From assembly GCA_026414225.1 (NCBI GenBank), contig JAOAJK010000001.1, positions 196,886 to 260,885 of the forward strand: a stretch of 64,000 nucleotides of DNA, given 5' to 3'. The stretch is from Thermoplasmata archaeon. Lineage in GTDB: Archaea; Thermoplasmatota; Thermoplasmata; Lutacidiplasmatales; SKW197. Of the stretch, positions 53,428-62,717 are shown one piece after another. The stretch's first letter is position 1. The number at the start of each line of letters is the position of its first letter. A model generated the notes under the pieces. The model saw only the letters and a program-made list of their open reading frames with translations, searched no databases and had not been told where the DNA came from. A program made the position numbers and the translations under genes.

Positions 53428-54159
53428 ATGGTTTTGGCTCTGCAGGTGGTAACGATAGCTAAAAAGGTGCCAGTAGAAGAACCGGAGGACCAGGAGGTCT
53501 TCAAGTTCCCGGAGTTCAACGAGATTGAATTCGTCAAAAAGGAGATGAGGGACACGAAAGGTGCCCTGCTGGTGGTGCTGACAGGCATTATCTTTGCGGT
53601 AATCTCCTTCCTGCTTACAGTTGCCCAGCAGCCAGGAATCGGTCTTCTTGTTGGACTTGTGGGAATGGGATCGATAAAATACATTCTGAATGCCCTGAAG
53701 GTGGACACCTCAGAGTATAAAATCAAGAACTGGCTCGGGCACATCGGAAGTTATTTCTTTATCTGGCTTGCAATCTGGATACTCCTGATGAACGCACCGT
53801 TCAGCGATTTTGCAAAGCCAACGATAAAGGATGTGAAGGTCTACGCCGAGACCGGTGGCAATAACACCCAGTGCGAAATCAGATACTACGGAGAGGAGGC
53901 AAAGGTCATTGTGAAAAACACCTCTGCAATCACGAGGATAGTAATCACGGCCAAAATCACGGATAATGCCGCGTTGAAAACCGTCCGGCTCGTAGACAGA
54001 GACGGGAATGAGGTTGCAAGCTATCAGCTGGTCAATCAGAGCTACGAATGGAAAATTCTAAATAGTTTCAGGGCGGGGGATGTTGTGAAACTCGGAATCA
54101 CTGCTTCCGATAACGCTGGAAACTGGAACAGATTTTCTATGGAGCTGGATTTTCAGTGA
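53428..54159 (+). CDS. Membrane protein with extracellular Ig-like domain
   Basis: 243 residues: three hydrophobic helices (about 45-70, 72-95, 105-125), then an external beta domain (residues 130-243, with KPTIKDVKVYAETGG and a DNAALKTVRLVD repeat-like strand). No family is named. AAGGGGAA before the ATG is a weak ribosome site. Confidence 0.55.
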   Translation: MVLALQVVTIAKKVPVEEPEDQEVFKFPEFNEIEFVKKEMRDTKGALLVVLTGIIFAVISFLLTVAQQPGIGLLVGLVGMGSIKYILNALKVDTSEYKIKNWLGHIGSYFFIWLAIWILLMNAPFSDFAKPTIKDVKVYAETGGNNTQCEIRYYGEEAKVIVKNTSAITRIVITAKITDNAALKTVRLVDRDGNEVASYQLVNQSYEWKILNSFRAGDVVKLGITASDNAGNWNRFSMELDFQ

Positions 54160-54205
54160 AACTAGCATCGGTGCTCTTTAATACTCCGTTGAATTTTCCA
54201 CTTCC

Positions 54206-54580
54206 ATGGAAGTCCGAATAAGGGTTCCCGTGTTTCCTACCGAAGAGCCAGAAAAGGTTATCATTGCCGTTACGAACATTTTCCCAGACGCGGTGCTCGT
54301 GTTTGAGGATGAAAAAATTTTGTCTGGAACTGCGAAAAGCATTGAGCATTTTGCCACGCTGGTAAAAAATGCAAAGATAAGGGATAGCGTGAGGGCAGAA
54401 CTTCTTCGAAACTTGTCAGGAAACCGAACCCATTTTCGTCTGAACAAGCAGGTGGCATTTGCAGGCGGTGTGAGCTTTTCAGTGGGGGAGCCACTGGGTG
54501 AAATTTATGTGGAGATTGAGGATGCCGAATTGAAGAAAGTAATAGATAGAATTGCACCCGATACCAGGATTCAGCCGTAA
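54206..54580 (+). CDS. UPF0201/COG1325 RNA-binding-like protein
   Basis: 124 residues of the UPF0201 family (starts MEVRIRVPVFPTEEPEKV; ends EDAELKKVIDRIAP). These small archaeal proteins are predicted to bind RNA and are linked to exosome genes in other archaea. The start follows TTTAATAC by about 25 bases. It ends 9 bases inside the next convergent gene. Confidence 0.85.
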   Translation: MEVRIRVPVFPTEEPEKVIIAVTNIFPDAVLVFEDEKILSGTAKSIEHFATLVKNAKIRDSVRAELLRNLSGNRTHFRLNKQVAFAGGVSFSVGEPLGEIYVEIEDAELKKVIDRIAPDTRIQP

Positions 54581-55329
54581 CCCATCGTTCCAAGCAGGTT
54601 CCTGCTCCTCACCGCACTTTCGATTGTTCTGGACTCAATGATGTAGTTGCCCTTGTATTTGTTGAACTTGGAGCAAAGGGGCTTGAACTTTATGCTGCCC
54701 TCGCCAACCGTGGAATGCAAGTCCTTTTTTCCGTCATTATCGTGAAGATGCACATTCAAGAACAGGTGCTTTATATTGAAGAACTCCTCAACAGTGCTGG
54801 TGGTGTTCGCATGTCCGACATCGAAGCAAATCCCGATCTCCGTGCCCCTTATCACCTGTAAAATTTCATCTGGCTTCTTGCAGATGGTCACGCTCATCTC
54901 GGGCATGTTCTCGAGGGCAATCCTGACACCCATCTCTTCCCCGAATTTTTCAACCTCCCTGATCGCTTCCGATGTCAGAGAATACACAATCTCCACATGC
55001 TCTGATGTCATCGGTGATTTATGCCCCGGATGAATCGTAACGATGCTGGAATCAATCTGGCGTGCGAAGATTATTGCCTCCTTTACTTCCTTTATGCTCG
55101 CCTCCCTCACCCTCTGGCTTATGCTCGCGATGTTTATATCGCTGAGGGGTGCGTGGACCTGCATTTTCAGGGAATAGGAAGGGAGGAGAGTTTTTAACTT
55201 GCCACATGAATTTTCAGGATGGTGGTTGTGCTCTGCGATTATCTCCCACAGTTTGAAATTCTCTGCAATTTTCTCAATCACTTCCTCCACTGGCAAATAA
55301 CACAGTGGAGGGCAGGATACTCCTAGCAT
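54571..55329 (-). CDS. Xylose-isomerase-like TIM-barrel sugar isomerase/epimerase
   Basis: 252 residues of AP endonuclease family 2/xylose isomerase-like fold. Metal-site residues appear in ITIHPGHKS, ALENMPEM, ICFDVGHAN and HLHDNDG. It may isomerise or epimerise a sugar or sugar phosphate. No sugar operon is around it, so the substrate is open. Confidence 0.85.
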   Translation of the reverse strand: MLGVSCPPLCYLPVEEVIEKIAENFKLWEIIAEHNHHPENSCGKLKTLLPSYSLKMQVHAPLSDINIASISQRVREASIKEVKEAIIFARQIDSSIVTIHPGHKSPMTSEHVEIVYSLTSEAIREVEKFGEEMGVRIALENMPEMSVTICKKPDEILQVIRGTEIGICFDVGHANTTSTVEEFFNIKHLFLNVHLHDNDGKKDLHSTVGEGSIKFKPLCSKFNKYKGNYIIESRTIESAVRSRNLLGTMGYG

Positions 55330-55343
55330 ATCCTTTTCCAGGG

Positions 55344-55595
55344 TTACAGCGATTTAATTTTCTCCGCAATCTGGTTTTTTATTTCAGGGTCGTCTGGAAT
55401 TGTGACAGCACTCTTGTATCTTTCGGAGCCGTCCTGCCTTGTAAAACCCCTGGATACAGTTATAAACTCGTTTACTGTGCCATCCGGTGTTGTGGCCTTC
55501 TTTCTTGCTACCTCTATGAAGTTGTTCTTCCCGAATGTAATTTTCTCTGACTTCAGGGTCTCAAACTTCACATCCTCTTTCTTTGGGTAGTCCAT
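55344..55595 (-). CDS. Small basic protein, possibly ssDNA-binding PC4-like
   Basis: 83 residues from ATG 55595 (AGGAGG 6 bases upstream). Lys-rich strands (FGKNNFIEVARKKAT, ERYKSAVTIPDDPEIK) recall the PC4-like ssDNA-binding pattern, but this is only a resemblance. It lies next to the PCNA gene, divergently, which fits a DNA role. Confidence 0.5.
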   Translation of the reverse strand: MDYPKKEDVKFETLKSEKITFGKNNFIEVARKKATTPDGTVNEFITVSRGFTRQDGSERYKSAVTIPDDPEIKNQIAEKIKSL

Positions 55596-55776
55596 TTTAC
55601 TGCCTCCTGCTATTACCTTTTTCAGGCGGGCAAGGGGAACCATACGGGCATTGAATATAACCTTTTCTGTAATTTTTCCGCCTCAAAACTGAAATTTGCC
55701 GCACACCGAAAGTTTCCTGAAATGCAACAAGAAAATTTTTTATACAATATGGTATTTGCATTCAAAAGGTGAATTC

Positions 55777-56520
55777 ATGCTGAACGCAAAAGTAAAGGCA
55801 GAAACGCTGAAGGAAGTGGTGGAACTCCTGCACACGCTCGTGGACGAAGTGAAGATGAACTTTGGAAAGGAAGGACTGGGAGTGAAGGCGGTTGACCCTT
55901 CCCATGTAGCTATGATAGAATTATCCCTGACAAAATCCTCGTTTGAAGAATACAAAAGCTCCGGTATGGAACTTGCAATAGAACTGGAAAAACTGAAAGA
56001 GGTGCTTAAACTTGCAAGGCCCGGTGAAATCGTCAAACTCTCTTTTGATGAGGATAAGAACAAGTTGATTGTGGAGATTGCCTCGTTCAGACGGTTCATA
56101 CCTCTTCTGGACATCGGAAGTATCAGCGATGCAAAGGTCCCCTCCCTAACCCACAGCGCAAAGGCGGTAATTGACCTCGAAGCCCTTCGTCAGGGCATCA
56201 GGGGCACCGAGAGTGTCTCAAGCCATCTCACAATTGAGATAAAACCAGATGTGTTCAAACTTGAAGGTGAGTCCGAGCAGGACAAGGTGGAGATGATGCT
56301 CTACAAGGAAAAGGGGGAGGTTGAGATTGAGGCGAAGGAACCAGCGAAGAGCATGTATGCACTGGATTATTTCTCAAATGTGGTCAAGGCAATAAGCTCA
56401 GCCCAGAAGGTGACTCTAAACATCGGGAAGGACTATCCATTGAAGATGGAGTTTGCCTTCGCAGGCGGAAACGGAACTGCCAAGTTCCTTCTCGCTCCGA
56501 GGATGCCAGATTCTATATAA
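55777..56520 (+). CDS. pcn: PCNA sliding clamp
   Basis: 247 residues of the PCNA fold (MLNAKVKAETLKEVVELLHTL; the C-terminal APRMPDS region). It encircles DNA and tethers polymerase and other factors. ATG 55777 has GGTGA upstream and a TTTTTTATAC box; longer ORF forms start in non-conserved sequence. The loader RfcS is at 23.5 kb. Confidence 0.96.
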   Translation: MLNAKVKAETLKEVVELLHTLVDEVKMNFGKEGLGVKAVDPSHVAMIELSLTKSSFEEYKSSGMELAIELEKLKEVLKLARPGEIVKLSFDEDKNKLIVEIASFRRFIPLLDIGSISDAKVPSLTHSAKAVIDLEALRQGIRGTESVSSHLTIEIKPDVFKLEGESEQDKVEMMLYKEKGEVEIEAKEPAKSMYALDYFSNVVKAISSAQKVTLNIGKDYPLKMEFAFAGGNGTAKFLLAPRMPDSI

Positions 56521-56536
56521 GGGAAGGGTGTTTTTT

Positions 56537-57718
56537 ATGGAGGCATATATCGTAAGTGCATGCCGCACAGCAATTGGAAAGTTTGATGGAACATTGAAGG
56601 GGGTACCCGTTCAGAAACTGGGTGCAGTTGTTATAGAGGAGGCGGTAAAGAGGGCAGGGATTGAGAAAACAGCGGTTGAGGAAGTGATTATGGGAAATGT
56701 GCTTCAGGCGGGCTTGGGGCAGAACCCCGCACGGCAGTCAGCAATTTACGCAGGCATCCCGTATGAAGCTGGGGCTCTCACGGTAAACAAGGTCTGTGGT
56801 TCTGGGATGAAGGCAATAATGATTGCCGCCTCTGAAATTAAGGCGGGAGATGCGGATGTGATTGTCGCAGGCGGAATGGAAAGCATGGACAATGCCCCTT
56901 ACCTGCTGGAGAAGGCAAGGTTTGGCTACAGAATGTTTGATGGTAAAATCGTTGATGAGATGGTTTATGACGGGCTCTGGGATGTCTACAATAACTTTCA
57001 CATGGGGATGACTGGCGAAATTATTGCGGAGAAATACCACATCACGAGAGAGGAAATTGATGCCTTTGCATTGCGGAGCAACCAGCGTGCGGTGAAGGCC
57101 ACAAAGGAAGGAAGGTTCAGGGATGAGATTGTGCCCGTAGTGCTTGAGGGTAAAAAAGGCGAGAAAACCGTGTTTGATAAGGACGAGGGTCCGAGGGAGG
57201 ACACGAGCATGGAAAAGCTGGCAAAGCTGAAGCCAGTGTTCAAGGAAGGTGGTGTGGTCACAGCGGGGAACGCTTCCCAGATCAGCGATGGTGCAGCTGC
57301 CCTCGTGGTGATGTCTGAGAAGGCAATGAATGAATATGGGGCCAAACCCCTTGCCAGAATTCACAGCTACACATTCTCAGGAACAAGACCAGAACTCGTG
57401 ATGGATGCACCTGTTCCGACTGTGAAGAAACTGCTCGCAAAGACAGGGTTGAAAATAGACGATTTTGATTTGATTGAACATAACGAGGCATTCTCTTCCG
57501 CGTCCGTTGCAATTCAGAAGGTATTCTCTATTCCTGATGAGAAGTTCAATGTAAACGGGGGTGCAGTCGCCCTCGGGCATCCGATCGGTTGCAGCGGTGC
57601 CAGAATCGTTGTTACCTTGCTCCATGAGATGATAAAACGGAACTCAAAGCTCGGACTGGCAACGGTGTGTCTCGGTGGCGGCAATGCCACGGCCATAGTG
57701 CTCGAAAGGGCCGCGTGA
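56537..57718 (+). CDS. Acetyl-CoA acetyltransferase (thiolase)
   Basis: 393 residues. Active-site residues: C87 (VNKVCGSGMKA), the His in GGAVALGHPIGCSGAR and the Cys in VCLGGGNATA. It condenses two acetyl-CoA or cleaves acetoacetyl-CoA. With the 3-hydroxybutyryl-CoA dehydrogenase at 14.3 kb it could form an acyl-CoA pathway. AGGGTG precedes the ATG. Confidence 0.95.
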   Translation: MEAYIVSACRTAIGKFDGTLKGVPVQKLGAVVIEEAVKRAGIEKTAVEEVIMGNVLQAGLGQNPARQSAIYAGIPYEAGALTVNKVCGSGMKAIMIAASEIKAGDADVIVAGGMESMDNAPYLLEKARFGYRMFDGKIVDEMVYDGLWDVYNNFHMGMTGEIIAEKYHITREEIDAFALRSNQRAVKATKEGRFRDEIVPVVLEGKKGEKTVFDKDEGPREDTSMEKLAKLKPVFKEGGVVTAGNASQISDGAAALVVMSEKAMNEYGAKPLARIHSYTFSGTRPELVMDAPVPTVKKLLAKTGLKIDDFDLIEHNEAFSSASVAIQKVFSIPDEKFNVNGGAVALGHPIGCSGARIVVTLLHEMIKRNSKLGLATVCLGGGNATAIVLERAA

Positions 57719-57799
57719 ACCCGAATTTCAGGGGATAACAAAATTAACAAAAAAACAATGGGAGAAAATTATATTTACCCCTTAGGTAATTAGCCAAAT

Positions 57800-58234
57800 G
57801 TGGCTGAAGAAGACATTGAAAAGGACGAAAGAAAGTGGGTGGGTGTCCGCCTTTCAAAGGTGATGATGCACCAGATTGAGATGGTGGTAAACACACATCC
57901 AGAGTATGCATGGAATGGCCCGAATGACTTCGTCAGAGATGCGGTGAGAAGGCACCTGGAATACATTCGCAGGCAGGACATGCTCAGGGAGGGCCGGATA
58001 GAATCGCTCCAGCCAAAGGTTGAACAGATAATTGAAGAATCGCTCGGTGTGGAGGAGCGCACAAGATTTGAGCGGGAACTCAGGGCAATCGAGCGGGAAA
58101 TTGATGTGGCCAAGGAACCCCAGGCATTTGTTGATGCCCTCACCAAGCTCCTTGAGAACACCTACGGACAGTCAATTGCAAAGACCATCTCCAAAAAATT
58201 GCTTGATATGCTCCAGACCAAAGGGAGTGTATGA
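57800..58234 (+). CDS. Ribbon-helix-helix regulator with helical tail
   Basis: 144 residues. The N-terminal half (about 12-55, WVGVRLSKVMMHQIEMVV ... NDFVRDAVRRHLEYI) matches the ribbon-helix-helix DNA-binding fold; the rest is helical. GTG 57800 lies about 30 bases after TTATATTT, leaderless. It precedes the KaiC gene by 19 bases and probably regulates it. Confidence 0.7.
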   Translation: MAEEDIEKDERKWVGVRLSKVMMHQIEMVVNTHPEYAWNGPNDFVRDAVRRHLEYIRRQDMLREGRIESLQPKVEQIIEESLGVEERTRFERELRAIEREIDVAKEPQAFVDALTKLLENTYGQSIAKTISKKLLDMLQTKGSV

Positions 58235-58253
58235 TTGAGATGGAGGGGAAAAA

Positions 58254-59723
58254 ATGGAAAAAAGAATCCCGACCGGGATAACTGGATACGACTCAATTCT
58301 GAGGGGAGGATACATAGAGGGCTCTTTCAATCTGGTTGCTGGAGAATGTGGTGCAGGTAAAACCATCTTCGCACTCTGCTACACGATAAATGGGGCGGAT
58401 AGATACGGGGATAACGCCCTGTTTGTCACCCTGGAGGAAAGCCGTGCAAACATCCTGAAGAACATGCCAGCCAAGTTGAAGGAAACCTTTGAACGCAACA
58501 CGGACAAAATTACAATTGTGGACCTTTCGGTAATAAGGAAACTGACAACCGTGTTTGAGGAGAAAACGGGCTTCTCGAGCATCGTGGATGTGGATGTGCT
58601 GATTGAAAGCTTGAGAAAGTGGATAACCGAGAAAAAAATAAAGCGGGTGGCAATTGACGGACTTGCAGTGATGAGCATAAGGTATCCCCAGGAATCCGAG
58701 ATGCGGAGCGCGATTTTCAGAATTTCCTCAAGTTTGAAAGAACTGGGCGTCACCGCCATGATAACAGAGGAAAGCGAGCGGGATGTTGTTGCAAAGAAAT
58801 TCGGGGTAAAGGAGTTTGTGGCGGACTCGATCACCCATCTGAGGTATGACAATGGATTGAGGACCATAGAAGTGTTGAAATTAAGGGGTTCTGACTTTCT
58901 GCCAGGGGAGAGCGGGTTTGTTATAAACGATGAAGGGATTGAGGTATTCCCGCGACTGATGCCAGAGACAAAGGCATCTGCAAGTGACAAGAGGGTGCCC
59001 ACGGGAATTTCAGGACTGGATAAGATGCTCGGTGGGGGCTTTTTCCGTGGGGATGTGATTCTCGTTTCTGGAAGTGCAGGAGCAGGAAAGACAATCATGG
59101 GATTGCAGTTTGTGAGCGAGGGCTGCAGAAGCAATGAACGCGGACTGATAGTGTCATTCGAGGAAAACCCTGCCCAGCTGAAAAGGAATGCAAGGGCCGT
59201 TGGCATTCCGCTTGAAAAATATGAGAAAGAGAAATTGCTGGAAATAATGTATTCCCCCTACCCTGGCACAAATATCCACATGCTCCTCCATCAGATAATT
59301 TCCCGCCTCCCAATGGTTGAACGGATTTTCATAGATACGGTGAACCATTTTGAAAGCGCAATGCCGAGGGAGGAGTTGAGAAATGTTCTGGTGTCATTCA
59401 CCAGCATGGCCAAAAAGCATGGTGTGAGCGTGATGTTCTCTGCAGAGAGTGATGAGCTGATGGGCACGAGCAGATTGATGGCAAGCAATGTTTCCTATGT
59501 GGTGGATACAATTTTGGTGCTCCGCCATGTGGAAATCGGCTCCGAGATGAGAAAAGCCATCAACCTGCTGAAGGTCCGGGGGACCCAGCACATAAAGGAC
59601 ATCAGGGAGTATGAGATTACAAACAAGGGAATAGTGATAAAGGACAAGTTCCAGAATGTGGAAGGTGTATTCTCTGGCTCCGCAAGAGTTGCAGCTAGAA
59701 AGCTTGAAAAATTCTTTGATTGA
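58254..59723 (+). CDS. Two-domain KaiC-like ATPase
   Basis: 489 residues with two RecA/KaiC domains, Walker A GECGAGKT (30-37) and GSAGAGKT (273-280). Each starts with the KaiC GI(T/S)GxD pattern. It may act as a signalling or phosphorylation switch rather than a clock. GGAGG is just upstream, and its stop overlaps the next gene. Confidence 0.9.
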   Translation: MEKRIPTGITGYDSILRGGYIEGSFNLVAGECGAGKTIFALCYTINGADRYGDNALFVTLEESRANILKNMPAKLKETFERNTDKITIVDLSVIRKLTTVFEEKTGFSSIVDVDVLIESLRKWITEKKIKRVAIDGLAVMSIRYPQESEMRSAIFRISSSLKELGVTAMITEESERDVVAKKFGVKEFVADSITHLRYDNGLRTIEVLKLRGSDFLPGESGFVINDEGIEVFPRLMPETKASASDKRVPTGISGLDKMLGGGFFRGDVILVSGSAGAGKTIMGLQFVSEGCRSNERGLIVSFEENPAQLKRNARAVGIPLEKYEKEKLLEIMYSPYPGTNIHMLLHQIISRLPMVERIFIDTVNHFESAMPREELRNVLVSFTSMAKKHGVSVMFSAESDELMGTSRLMASNVSYVVDTILVLRHVEIGSEMRKAINLLKVRGTQHIKDIREYEITNKGIVIKDKFQNVEGVFSGSARVAARKLEKFFD

Positions 59724-59725
59724 TT

Positions 59726-61276
59726 ATGGGACCTGAACTCTACCAGCTCTTCGGTTTTGCGAATCCACTCCTGTTCATCTTTCTTTTCCTGCTCTGGAGA
59801 TGGTGGCACCAACGGTATAAAGAGGATTTTTTTCTTGCCCTGTTTTTTCTCTGTCTCTACATCTCCATGGCCTTCTCGGTTTTGGCCGATACTTTGCATC
59901 AGCCCCTCAACATTGTGGTTTTTCTGAGCAAGATTTTCCTCTGCCTCGCAGTTTTTCTGCTGTTCCTCTTTCTGCTCATTCATTTTGTTCAGATGAGAAA
60001 ATATCGAAGCTTCATCGCAATCCACATGCTATTCGTGATTTTCATTGGCCTGGTGTATTTGCCATGGCTTGCGACACCCAGCACCTACACAGGGACAGGA
60101 AACCAGTTGCAGTGTTACAACCAGAACCCTGCATTTTCCATTGCTCTTCTTTCTTACATCATCTTCTGGAATGTAGTGGTGATTTACTACCTCTACCAGT
60201 CATCCCTCATCGTTGAAAAACTGAGTTCAAGAGTGAAGCTCCATCTATTTATTCTGGGGGTTCTCTTTACCTTCATTGGTATCCTGTGCATCGAATGTGG
60301 CTATCTGGACACCAGGGACATGTTTATTCTGGAATTCACAGGAAAGATTTACGGGATAGTCTTCTATACCATTGCATTTGTGCTTTTTGTTACTTCGCTC
60401 TTCGTGCCAAGGTCTCTCATCAGATTATGGGAAGAGGAACATGTTCTTTCATATAATGTTTCAAAAAGCTTGAAAAACCGGCGGAGTTTGCTGATAGCGG
60501 TTGTGGGCATCCTTTTGAATGTTGTCGGGGGGAAGATGACCTCGTATTTCCACCTGCCTTTTTTCGCAGACATGATTGGCACCGCAATGGTGGCGTTTAC
60601 CCTGGGTCCCTGGCATGCGGCTACCGTGGGTTTGCTCACAAACTTTCTGCTTTCTGTTTTTGCGGGTGTGGCTTACTTCCCGTTTTCAGTTTGCAATATC
60701 GCTGGGGGTTTACTCTGGGGTTATCTAGCCCGCCTTGGATACGATAGAATAGTGGGCGTCTCCGCCGAGATATTCTGGAGAAGATTTCTTAAGTTTATCG
60801 TATTCAATGGAGTCCTTGTCGGAATTACGATTGCTGCAATTGCTACGATAATCTCGTTGCTGATGTTCGGGGGCTTTTCCGGGCATGGTGCAGAGTTCAT
60901 TGCCCTGCAAACCCAGAGATACATCGGTTCTGAAGCAGGAAATTTCCTTGCAAGGGTGGGAATAGAATCTTTTGACAAAAGTTGCGCCGCCCTCATCGCA
61001 CTGTATGTCTCTCTTTTCCTCTTCCAGCGTGAATCTGCAGAATTTTTGAAATACGGCAGAAGGAAACTTTCAGTCAGGGTAGGGCATAATGAGGTTATCC
61101 TATTTCTCTTTGCTCTTGTGTTTCTCGGGCTCTGTTCCGTGCCCCTGTTCTTCCATGTGCTGGTGCTTCCTGAAACCGCCATAGTCACTCCGTACACCTG
61201 GGTGCTCCTCAATTTTGTCTGGATTTCCGTGATAACTGCGTTGGGGCTAGCCGTGCTTTACAGATGGACTGAATAA
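59726..61276 (+). CDS. Polytopic membrane protein, 7TM plus ECF-S-like region
   Basis: 516 residues from ATG 59726 (TTG 59720 overlaps the KaiC stop). The N-terminal half has about seven hydrophobic helices, like 7TM sensor modules; the second half (about 255-400, HLPFFADMIGTAMVAFTLGPWHAA) resembles ECF-type or LytS-like substrate-binding membrane domains. It probably senses a ligand and passes a signal to the KaiC protein. Confidence 0.7.
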   Translation: MGPELYQLFGFANPLLFIFLFLLWRWWHQRYKEDFFLALFFLCLYISMAFSVLADTLHQPLNIVVFLSKIFLCLAVFLLFLFLLIHFVQMRKYRSFIAIHMLFVIFIGLVYLPWLATPSTYTGTGNQLQCYNQNPAFSIALLSYIIFWNVVVIYYLYQSSLIVEKLSSRVKLHLFILGVLFTFIGILCIECGYLDTRDMFILEFTGKIYGIVFYTIAFVLFVTSLFVPRSLIRLWEEEHVLSYNVSKSLKNRRSLLIAVVGILLNVVGGKMTSYFHLPFFADMIGTAMVAFTLGPWHAATVGLLTNFLLSVFAGVAYFPFSVCNIAGGLLWGYLARLGYDRIVGVSAEIFWRRFLKFIVFNGVLVGITIAAIATIISLLMFGGFSGHGAEFIALQTQRYIGSEAGNFLARVGIESFDKSCAALIALYVSLFLFQRESAEFLKYGRRKLSVRVGHNEVILFLFALVFLGLCSVPLFFHVLVLPETAIVTPYTWVLLNFVWISVITALGLAVLYRWTE

Positions 61277-61324
61277 GAGGAACGAGCCACACTTTTTATA
61301 TACCAAAACTGCATTTTATCTCAC

Positions 61325-62602
61325 ATGTCTGGGCTGCTGGTTGAAAACGCGGATTTTGTGGTCGGGGAAAAAGTGTTGAGGGATGCATCGGTTTACATTG
61401 AGGATGGAAAGATTCTGTGGGTTGGGAAGGGGGAAGTGCCTTCTGGCATTGAAAAAATTGATGCGAGAAAATGTGCCGTGCTGCCTGCACTTGTAAATGC
61501 CCACACGCATCTGCCAGAAACCGTGCTCAGAGGGTTATGTGATGACCACAACCTTCAGGAATGGCTCAACGATTACATCTGGCCTGCTGAGAATAAACTC
61601 AAGGCAGAAGATGCACGGATTGCGGCCCTGCTTGGCTGCGCGGAGTTAATCCACAATGGAATCGGATTTTTTGTGGACCAGTATTTCTATGCAAAGGAAA
61701 TTGCAGAAAGCGCTGTGACTGCTGGGATTAAAGCCCTGCTCTGTCCCAGCGTTTTTGATAACTGTCCTGAGGGAAAAGGAATTGAAAACCAGTTCGCAAT
61801 TGCACGGAATTTTGTTCAGGAATGGCAGGGAAAACATGAGCGGATTTTCACAGGGATTGGCCCCCATGCCCCCTACACCGTGAGCGACGAGTATCTCACA
61901 AGGATTGCCGAGTTTGCAGGGGCAAGGGGTCTCCACATCCATATTCATCTTTCCGAGACCGAATGGGAGAACACGGAAAGCCAGAGGAAATTTGGGGAAA
62001 CTCCAGCCGAGAGGCTGCACCGAATTGGTCTCCTGGGAGAGAAAACCCTGCTGGCACACTGTGTCCATCTGAGCCAGAAGGATGTGAAATTAATCGCCAG
62101 TGCGAAATCCACAATTCTGCACTGTCCCCAGAGCAACCTAAAACTCTCTTCTGGCATCGCGAAGGTGGAGAGTTTCCGGAACAGCATCAATGTGCTGGTA
62201 GGAACGGATGGCAATGCGTCGAACAACAATCTGGATGTGCTGGAAGAGCTGAGAACTGCCTGCATGCTCCAGAAGTATCTTTTTGGTCCAGAAGCCATGC
62301 CGCTCAGCAGTGCTTTCAGGATGATTTCTTCAAATGCGGGCTTGCTCGGGTGCAGTTACAGGGGGCTGATCGCACCTGGAATGCCTGCCGACCTCGCGGT
62401 ACTCCCGCTCTCAAAATCTCACCTGCAGCCAGTGCATGATATTCATTCCAACATAATCTACTCTGCAAATGGCACGGATATGCGGGATTTAATAGTTGAT
62501 GGAAAGGTTGTGATGAGAGATTATAAAATTGTCGCTTTCGATGAGAGGAGGGTTATCGAAGAGGCAGGACGGGTTGCGGAGAGAATTTTGGAAAAAAAGT
62601 AA
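61325..62602 (+). CDS. mtaD: 5-methylthioadenosine/S-adenosylhomocysteine deaminase
   Basis: 425 residues, amidohydrolase superfamily. Metal-binding H60/H62 (VNAHTHLPE), HIHIHLSETE, AHCVHLS and TDGNASNN. It deaminates MTA or SAH in methionine salvage. The ATG follows TTTTTATATACC by about 25 bases, leaderless. It could also be a general adenosine-type deaminase. Confidence 0.9.
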   Translation: MSGLLVENADFVVGEKVLRDASVYIEDGKILWVGKGEVPSGIEKIDARKCAVLPALVNAHTHLPETVLRGLCDDHNLQEWLNDYIWPAENKLKAEDARIAALLGCAELIHNGIGFFVDQYFYAKEIAESAVTAGIKALLCPSVFDNCPEGKGIENQFAIARNFVQEWQGKHERIFTGIGPHAPYTVSDEYLTRIAEFAGARGLHIHIHLSETEWENTESQRKFGETPAERLHRIGLLGEKTLLAHCVHLSQKDVKLIASAKSTILHCPQSNLKLSSGIAKVESFRNSINVLVGTDGNASNNNLDVLEELRTACMLQKYLFGPEAMPLSSAFRMISSNAGLLGCSYRGLIAPGMPADLAVLPLSKSHLQPVHDIHSNIIYSANGTDMRDLIVDGKVVMRDYKIVAFDERRVIEEAGRVAERILEKK

Positions 62603-62717
62603 GCCAGGTAGTAAATTTAAATCTGATAAGGTTTATATACTCACCCACCATTCAGGAACCAGAAAGACATGGATTTGAGAAATGAAATTGAAGGTGAACA
62701 GAGAGGTGATGAAAATT

